This document shows, piece after piece, positions 27,977 through 33,293 of a stretch of DNA of 33,293 bases. The notes beneath the pieces were generated by a model. It was not told where the DNA came from and ran no database searches. It was given only the letters and a program-made list of their open reading frames with translations. Both the position numbers and the translations under genes were made by a program. The number at the start of each line of letters is the position of its first letter. Position 1 is the stretch's first letter. Source of the DNA: Candidatus Symbiothrix sp. (lineage in GTDB: Bacteria > Bacteroidota > Bacteroidia > Bacteroidales > Azobacteroidaceae); NCBI GenBank assembly GCA_031261295.1, contig JAISKT010000036.1, positions 1-33,293 of the forward strand. The letters are read 5' to 3'.

Positions 27977-29195
27977 ATATTTTTGAAAAATTAAAAATCG
28001 ACAATTTGGTTTTATATAATGGCTTTATTTTCGCTAAATTAATATCCAGTTTTGTAAATTGAGGTGGATTAAAATTAAAATCCGGCAGATTGATTGACAC
28101 ATCTATTTTGGGTGCAATAATATTTAGTGGCTTAACGCTGCTACTGAAATCCGGCATAGGAACAAGTAAACTTTCGATTATGGGGGTAGGGAAAACCGTA
28201 ACCACAATATTTTTGGTTGCCGTGCTTAATTCCCCTACTGCTGTAAGTGTATATAATGTGTTTTTGTCGTGCAATAAATTCTTTTCGCCTTCTGCTGCTA
28301 CCTTACCAACTCCGTGATTAATTTCTGTTTTCTTTGCATTTTCAACTTTCCACGAAAGCGTTACAGGTTGAGAACTGATGACAACTTCGGGCAAAACTTT
28401 GAAATATTTTATTTCGGGTTTCGGAAAAACTTCTATTGTAATTTCTTTTTCAATGGTTGTTTTGCTGTCTAATGCGGTGGCAATGAGTTTGAATGTTGTG
28501 GTTTCTTTTAATGTAATCTCTTTGTCGCCAATATTTTCGATTTCTTTTTTTGATTCATTATATAATAATACGGATTTCAAAGCATTTTCAACATTCCATT
28601 TTAAATTTAGAATATCACCTAATTCTATTTTTCTTTTGCAATCAAATTTTATTTTTGGCAAAGGAATAAACTCTACTTCAATTTCTTTTTCAACCGTTCC
28701 TATCTCATTTTCTGTGATTATTTTAACAGGATTTTTTTCTACCTTCAAATTGGTAATCCCTTCATTATCAACTTTACCAATTCCTAATATTTGTGTTCTT
28801 GTGCTGTTGTTTGCTTTCCATTTTATTTGAGTAGAGGCGCCTGTTAATAATTTTGTGCTTTCTAACTCGAATAATACTATGCTCGGTTTATCTAACAATA
28901 CGACTAAATCTTCTTGATATTCAGCAAATTTGTTATTGAGCAGAAAAACAATTTTTTCGTTATTTTTGCAATTCTCGAATAATATTGAGCCGTTTGTATC
29001 AACATCAAATTTCTTCTTTTTTTTGACAATCGTAACACTTTCGGCATTATCAGTTTCCCAAAAAACTTTGATAGTGCCAAAAACATCAGATAATTCGTAT
29101 GTGCAAGATTTAAGGACGGGTCTTTTGCCATCGCAAATCTCGCACGAAATATCTTCGTCTCTGTTTTTATGCTCGCAATTTTTACAACGCCACAT
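27945..29195 (-). CDS. RanBP2-type zinc finger plus Ig-like repeat protein
   Basis: MWRCKNCEHKNRDEDISCEICDGKRP (C-x2-C-x10-C-x2-C), then repeated '..SSQPVTLSWKVENAKKTEINHGVGKVAAEGEKNLLHDKNTLYTLTAVGE' beta modules. Confidence 0.82.
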   Translation of the reverse strand: MWRCKNCEHKNRDEDISCEICDGKRPVLKSCTYELSDVFGTIKVFWETDNAESVTIVKKKKKFDVDTNGSILFENCKNNEKIVFLLNNKFAEYQEDLVVLLDKPSIVLFELESTKLLTGASTQIKWKANNSTRTQILGIGKVDNEGITNLKVEKNPVKIITENEIGTVEKEIEVEFIPLPKIKFDCKRKIELGDILNLKWNVENALKSVLLYNESKKEIENIGDKEITLKETTTFKLIATALDSKTTIEKEITIEVFPKPEIKYFKVLPEVVISSQPVTLSWKVENAKKTEINHGVGKVAAEGEKNLLHDKNTLYTLTAVGELSTATKNIVVTVFPTPIIESLLVPMPDFSSSVKPLNIIAPKIDVSINLPDFNFNPPQFTKLDINLAKIKPLYKTKLSIFNFSKIYEYVRRNSRV

Positions 29196-29198
29196 TTA

Positions 29199-30272
29199 TC
29201 AACTTTTTTTGAGATTACTCGAAATCCTAATGCTTGGATTACTTGTAGCCGTTTTTGGCGTTTCTTCGATTGCTGCCTTTTTATCACTTTCCCCTTTCAA
29301 ATTACCTGAAATTCTTATTGTACCCGTTGTTACAGGCTTTGGTTCATCCGGTTTGACAATTGGTTTTTCATCCTCTTTTTTTGTAATATCTAAAATATCA
29401 GGCGATTTTAGCGTTTGAAATACTTGACTGATAGTCGGGCGTTTTTCTCTGTCGTTTTGCATCATTGCATTTAGCAAGTCGCAAATTTTTATTGACAAAC
29501 TTGTAACTTTGACAGTATTTCCATCTGCAACAGATTGTGCTACAGAACTGTATGTTTCATTTACAGAGGGTTTTGCACCGCTGAAATATTCTGTAAAAAT
29601 AACACCGAGTGTAAAAATATCCGATTTTGTTGTTAAGTCCTTTTTATTACTTTTTCCTGTATTTTTAATGTAATCCAATAATTCAGGAGAATAATAATCA
29701 GGAGTTCCGACAATTTCTGTACAATCGGGTGGATTTTCAGAAAAATAACTGTCGTCAAAATCAATCAATTTTGTAGTGTATCCTCCTGTTGCAGTTTTTT
29801 TAATAATGATATTGTCCGGTTTCAAGTCGCCGTGAACAATACCTAAATCGTGCAGGATTTTTAAACTGTGCGTAACTGTTTTAAGCAATATCAAAATTTT
29901 ATCTTTTGAAAATTTTGATACATCTTTGGGCTTCAATGAAGCAATATCAATTTTTTCATTGATTTTATAATAACAAGTGCCACATCGAAAAAAATCTATT
30001 GCATACACCAAATTACCACCGATTGCACATTTGGTTGCAATTTTATCATTCAGTTGCTTTTGGTGTTGCTCAAAACGCTCACATTTTTTTCTTTTTTCGG
30101 CTTTGATTTTTGGGCTACCGGGCGCACCATCAACAGGATATTTATAATCAAGAAAAACCTTGATAAAATATTCTGTTCCACCTTTTTTAGCAAAAGATAT
30201 TTCGCCTTTTCCACCTGCTGGAATTGAATTTTTTAAGATTTCATATCCGTTTATTGTTTCACCTGCTCGCAT
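29199..30272 (-). CDS. Serine/threonine protein kinase
   Basis: YFIKVFLDYK, LGIVHGDLKPDNIIIK, LIDFDDSYF, GTPDYYSPELL; DFD replaces the usual DFG. Confidence 0.92.
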   Translation of the reverse strand: MRAGETINGYEILKNSIPAGGKGEISFAKKGGTEYFIKVFLDYKYPVDGAPGSPKIKAEKRKKCERFEQHQKQLNDKIATKCAIGGNLVYAIDFFRCGTCYYKINEKIDIASLKPKDVSKFSKDKILILLKTVTHSLKILHDLGIVHGDLKPDNIIIKKTATGGYTTKLIDFDDSYFSENPPDCTEIVGTPDYYSPELLDYIKNTGKSNKKDLTTKSDIFTLGVIFTEYFSGAKPSVNETYSSVAQSVADGNTVKVTSLSIKICDLLNAMMQNDREKRPTISQVFQTLKSPDILDITKKEDEKPIVKPDEPKPVTTGTIRISGNLKGESDKKAAIEETPKTATSNPSIRISSNLKKS

Positions 30273-31438
30273 ATTTCATTGGTATTAAAAAGTGAATAAT
30301 TTGTTTTTTTGTATTTTGACCACAAATTCTCATATAGTTCGGTGCGTTCTGTTTCAAGTAGAACAAACTGTTCTGTTTGGTTTTGCTGTTTTTTTAAGTC
30401 AAGAATAGATTTTTCTTTATCATCAATATCTTTCATATAATCAAGATATAATGATTCGTTTCGAGTTCTGAATAATTCTTTGAAATTAACAAAATCAGTA
30501 TTGCTATCAGTCAAACACAGTAACGAGATACTACAATCATCGCCCGAAATATCTTTTAGAATTTCACTGATTTTTTGTTCCCATTCACTCATAGAATTTG
30601 CATTTTGCATCGTTTGCAACAGCATATTTTCAAAGTGCATTGGCGTTGAAAAAAACTGAAAACAACCATCGGTAGCCGCAAAGAAAACAGCGGGTGTTTT
30701 TTCCTCTAATTCTTTGAAATTGATAGAAAAATCACTGTCTAGATTTACCATATTAGAAAGGGGAGAATCATTTTTAATGTTTTGGAAAGGGTCGTTTTCT
30801 ACTTTCAAATCATCTTTTGTAAGTTGAACAAGTCCTTTTTCGGCAGATAAACAATAAACTCTCGAATCGCCGGCCCAAAGTGTTTTTATCTTTACTATTG
30901 CATTAGAAACAGAAATCAGAGCGACAGCCATAGTTGTAGGGAAAGTCCTTACCAAACTGCTTCTAATACTGCTTCTTTCGTATTGCTGTTTGTCTAATTT
31001 TTCTTTTAATTTTTCCACTATTTTTTCTTTCAGCGATTCAATATCACTTTGCACAAAAGAAAAATTATCCGTATCAAAGCGACTATTGAAAAATAGTTCT
31101 ACCGCGTTTTTTACTTCGCGAGAGGCAATGTAAGCACCTGTACGAATTTCTTCGTTTTCTTCGTACCTGCTACTTCCGGAACCTCCCATTCCATCAAACA
31201 CGCCGATAACCCACCTTTGTTTGTCGCTTGAAACGATAAACAAAGGTGGTGCATCTTCGGCTGATTTTTCTTTAGGAATGTCAATTATAAAATTGTTCTT
31301 AAAACTTGCTGCCTCTTTTGTTTTTTTCTTCTTTTCCATTTTTATGATTAGAATGATTTTTGCAATCAAAAGTACGCATACGATAGTTAGAAGAATACAA
31401 ATTCTATTTGCTGCACATTCTTGTAATATCATATTCAT
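30251..31438 (-). CDS. PP2C-family protein phosphatase with N-terminal TM
   Basis: RWVIGVFDGMGGSGSS, TMAVALISV...KTLWAGDSRVYCLS, FFAATDGCFQFF, DDCSISLLCL. Confidence 0.92.
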   Translation of the reverse strand: MNMILQECAANRICILLTIVCVLLIAKIILIIKMEKKKKTKEAASFKNNFIIDIPKEKSAEDAPPLFIVSSDKQRWVIGVFDGMGGSGSSRYEENEEIRTGAYIASREVKNAVELFFNSRFDTDNFSFVQSDIESLKEKIVEKLKEKLDKQQYERSSIRSSLVRTFPTTMAVALISVSNAIVKIKTLWAGDSRVYCLSAEKGLVQLTKDDLKVENDPFQNIKNDSPLSNMVNLDSDFSINFKELEEKTPAVFFAATDGCFQFFSTPMHFENMLLQTMQNANSMSEWEQKISEILKDISGDDCSISLLCLTDSNTDFVNFKELFRTRNESLYLDYMKDIDDKEKSILDLKKQQNQTEQFVLLETERTELYENLWSKYKKTNYSLFNTNEICEQVKQ

Positions 31439-31440
31439 TA

Positions 31441-32109
31441 TTATATGCTATTAACAATAGTGCTTAAAATTGTTTTATAGTCAACATCTGCTAAACCTTC
31501 TCCTGCTTTTGACGGAACGTGAATAACACTTTCCCAATGAGTCGCAATATCTGTCCAAGCAGTTGCATCGGGGGTAAACAAAATCAATCTTTTTGCTGTG
31601 TTTGACACATAAGATTGTCCTTCCCACCAATCTGTCAATTCATTAAAATTGGCAGGCAAGCCATTCGGTTTGTAACTTGACGATTTTTCCAACGGGTGCG
31701 TTGAGGCATCAGACCAAACTACAACAATGTGTCGTTGACGGTCGCCATCCTTATCCCAATCGGATTTAATTGCAAGCGCAATGGCTTCCAATCCGTTTTC
31801 TGGCTCATCGCCGCCACCCGAAGGTCGCAATGCACTGACAAACGAACTAAATTTGCCTTCTTCCTCGGGAATTTTGACAAATTCAAGTTGTTCAAGTGCA
31901 GCACTGCCGTCTGCTTCAAAATCCCTAAATGCAATAACACGAATTCGCAAAGAATCCACATTTTTGTCTTTCTCTGCTAATGCTTTTTGTAAATCAGGAT
32001 AAAATTTCAAAGCATTAGTTTTTACGGTTTCCAAAATACCGCCCATACTTCCTGTTACGTCAATGCAGAAAACTAAATCTACATTGTACTTTAACCCCTG
32101 TGTACTCAT
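31441..32109 (-). CDS. vWA-domain protein, TerY-like
   Basis: VDLVFCIDVTGSMGGILETVK (MIDAS), IRVIAFRDFE, GGGDEPENGLEAIALAI, HIVVVWSDASTHPL. Start placed at MSTQGLK. Confidence 0.9.
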   Translation of the reverse strand: MSTQGLKYNVDLVFCIDVTGSMGGILETVKTNALKFYPDLQKALAEKDKNVDSLRIRVIAFRDFEADGSAALEQLEFVKIPEEEGKFSSFVSALRPSGGGDEPENGLEAIALAIKSDWDKDGDRQRHIVVVWSDASTHPLEKSSSYKPNGLPANFNELTDWWEGQSYVSNTAKRLILFTPDATAWTDIATHWESVIHVPSKAGEGLADVDYKTILSTIVNSI

Positions 32110-32208
32110 AATATAAAATTTATTTTTTGCCCCAATCCTCAAACGAGGCAGTTAATATTTTAAGTTTATCCGAAGCATGAGGATTAAAACTACTTTCGGC
32201 GTTTGCCT

Positions 32209-32478
32209 CTACGTTAATAAATTTATTATCTCTCTCGTATCGACTTTAGAAAAACCTTTTGCGACCATTTTTCCTCCCCCGACACTTTCTATGACTACAT
32301 CAGCATAAAATAGTAAATACTCATCAAGCATTACACTCGCAATATTTGATTTGTCAAAAATCCATTTTGAAAATGGTCCCCTTTTAATAATTATTTTTGC
32401 TCCGTCAATGATTAATTTGTCGGGAAATAAAAGATTATCATTTCTGGAAATTCTTTTTGCTATAAATGTAATTGCCAT
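32209..32478 (-). CDS. Small PH-like domain protein, 89 aa
   Basis: FPDKLIIDGAKIIIKRGPFSKWIFDKSNIASVMLDEYLLFYADVVIESVGG resembles short bacterial PH/GRAM-like folds. Confidence 0.6.
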   Translation of the reverse strand: MAITFIAKRISRNDNLLFPDKLIIDGAKIIIKRGPFSKWIFDKSNIASVMLDEYLLFYADVVIESVGGGKMVAKGFSKVDTREIINLLT

Positions 32479-32504
32479 TGTTTTTAATCAACATTTTATC
32501 CGTT

Positions 32505-32690
32505 GTGTATAATTAAGAAGGGTGTATCCCCTTCTTTCTTCCCATTTATCTGAAAACGATAACACGGATAGTAAAAAGAAAACACACCCTCGTCATTGGG
32601 GTGCATTCGCCTTTTGCGTTTCCCTGTGCACTTAAAAATTGGTCGTTTTCGTTTAGAGAAAATACTGACGAAGCATTATACCTTTTATAA
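32505..32690 (-). ncRNA. Candidate ncRNA copy A
   Basis: Homologous to 32745-32935 (CTCTAA.CGAAAACGRCCAA, GTGCA/TGCAC stem, CACCC/GGGTG stem). 8-bp hairpin AAGAAGGG-GATACA-CCCTTCTT at its minus-strand 3' end. Confidence 0.5.
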
Positions 32691-32744
32691 TTTTAATTCT
32701 ACATACAAATTTGTTCTTTCATTTTGTTCCTCTTAAAAAAATAA

Positions 32745-32935
32745 AAAAGGTGCGACCTCTCGCTTATCTTGCTAAACTGAGGTACGACCAAGTAACCTGT
32801 GCACAACAAGAATAAGCCAAAGGAACACACCCCATTCCGGGATGTATTCACAGTGCCACTTCTCTGTACATTTACTTTTTTGGCCGTTTTCAGCTTAGAG
32901 AATTGACTGTAAATACGATTTTCTTATAAATTTAA
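32745..32935 (-). ncRNA. Candidate ncRNA copy B
   Basis: Stems GGCCAAA/TTTGGCT, ATGTA/TACAT, CATCCC/GGGGTG and GCTTATtCTTG/CAAGATAAGC. Ends in terminator-like AGAGGT-CGC-ACCTTTTTT. Confidence 0.55.
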
Positions 32936-33135
32936 ATTTCTTGTGATAGAAGTTAAATTTCTGCAAATCTATACAATTTTTTATTGTTATCCAAATATCT
33001 GTTTTTTTTTCACGAAAAAAAAGATTTGGAGTTTGTTTATATTTCACAGATTTTCAATGACATATTTTCATTTGGCAATCGGTTAGAGGAATTAGTATAT
33101 TTGTAACAAAATCCCATTTTACAAATTTATTTTCC

Positions 33136-33173
33136 AATATAATTTTGAATTTCAAAATTATATTGTATATTTG
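33136..33173 (+). promoter_or_regulatory. Promoter TTTG-N18-TATATTTG with perfect 14-bp inverted-repeat operator
   Basis: AATATAATTTTGAA (33136-33149)-T-TTCAAAATTATATT (33151-33164); -33 TTTG 33144-33147, -7 TATATTTG 33166-33173. Confidence 0.75.
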
Positions 33174-33190
33174 CATCAAATAAATCACGA

Positions 33191-33293
33191 ATGAGAGTTA
33201 TATCACGAACAAAATTAAAAGAGTTCTATGAAACAAAAGGATACGAAGATGCAAAAGTAGCTCTTGAACGCTGGTATCACATAACCGTACATG
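33191..33293 (+). CDS. HigB-type toxin (partial, runs off window)
   Basis: MRVISRTKLKEFYETKGYEDAKVALERWYHITVH matches the N-terminus of the HigB_toxin family. Confidence 0.75.
   Translation, partial: MRVISRTKLKEFYETKGYEDAKVALERWYHITVH

Noticed and set aside
26910-28830. Plus-strand ORFs 26910-27107, 27263-27484, 27453-27788, 28090-28317 and 28378-28830
   Set aside because: Antisense to the DUF4407 and zinc-finger/Ig-like genes; low-complexity Ser/Ile/Phe-rich sequence from AT-rich complement.
28904-29287. Minus-strand 127-aa ORF overlapping the kinase/zinc-finger junction
   Set aside because: Out of frame with both better-supported genes and has no recognisable domain.
1-33293. tRNA or rRNA genes
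   Set aside because: No cloverleaf-like or rRNA-like segment was recognised by eye; a tRNAscan/barrnap run would be needed to exclude them fully.

Overview
This is a Bacteroidetes-like chromosomal window: TAnnTTTG-type promoters, Bacteroidales-like housekeeping proteins and MacB/HlyD/TolC efflux clusters. From left to right it contains: (i) a minus-strand efflux locus with two FtsX/MacB-type permeases (one cut by the window edge), a four-helix-bundle (S23/IVP-type) protein, an HlyD adaptor and a TolC protein; (ii) a secreted-protein locus at 7.4-11.5 kb with a long structured leader, a small secreted protein and a large Ig-like repeat protein; (iii) housekeeping genes: a YrdC/YciO protein, M23 peptidase, polysaccharide-deacetylase-like protein, cytidine deaminase and glucosaminidase-LysM protein, plus an AT-rich two-gene islet; (iv) a second secreted-protein locus at 18-20 kb whose leader is homologous to the first; (v) a DEAD-box helicase, pyrH (apparently frameshifted), frr, rsgA and yitT; (vi) an AT-rich accessory island at 25.8-33.3 kb encoding a TerY-P-like cassette (vWA, PP2C, Ser/Thr kinase), a RanBP2-type zinc finger/Ig-like protein, a DUF4407 membrane protein, a PH-like small protein, two tandem candidate ncRNAs and the start of a HigB-type toxin. 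The strongest candidates for something undescribed are: the duplicated ~480-nt leader RNA, whose helices are kept by compensatory changes between the two copies; the five- or six-gene TerY-P/DUF4407 cassette with its tandem upstream RNAs; CTTAAG palindromic arrays flanking the four-helix-bundle gene and recurring in a leader-RNA loop; and a shared sigma54-like promoter with tandem TGTAAA-N5-TTTACA operators upstream of two efflux genes. All structure calls were made by eye, and no database search was run.
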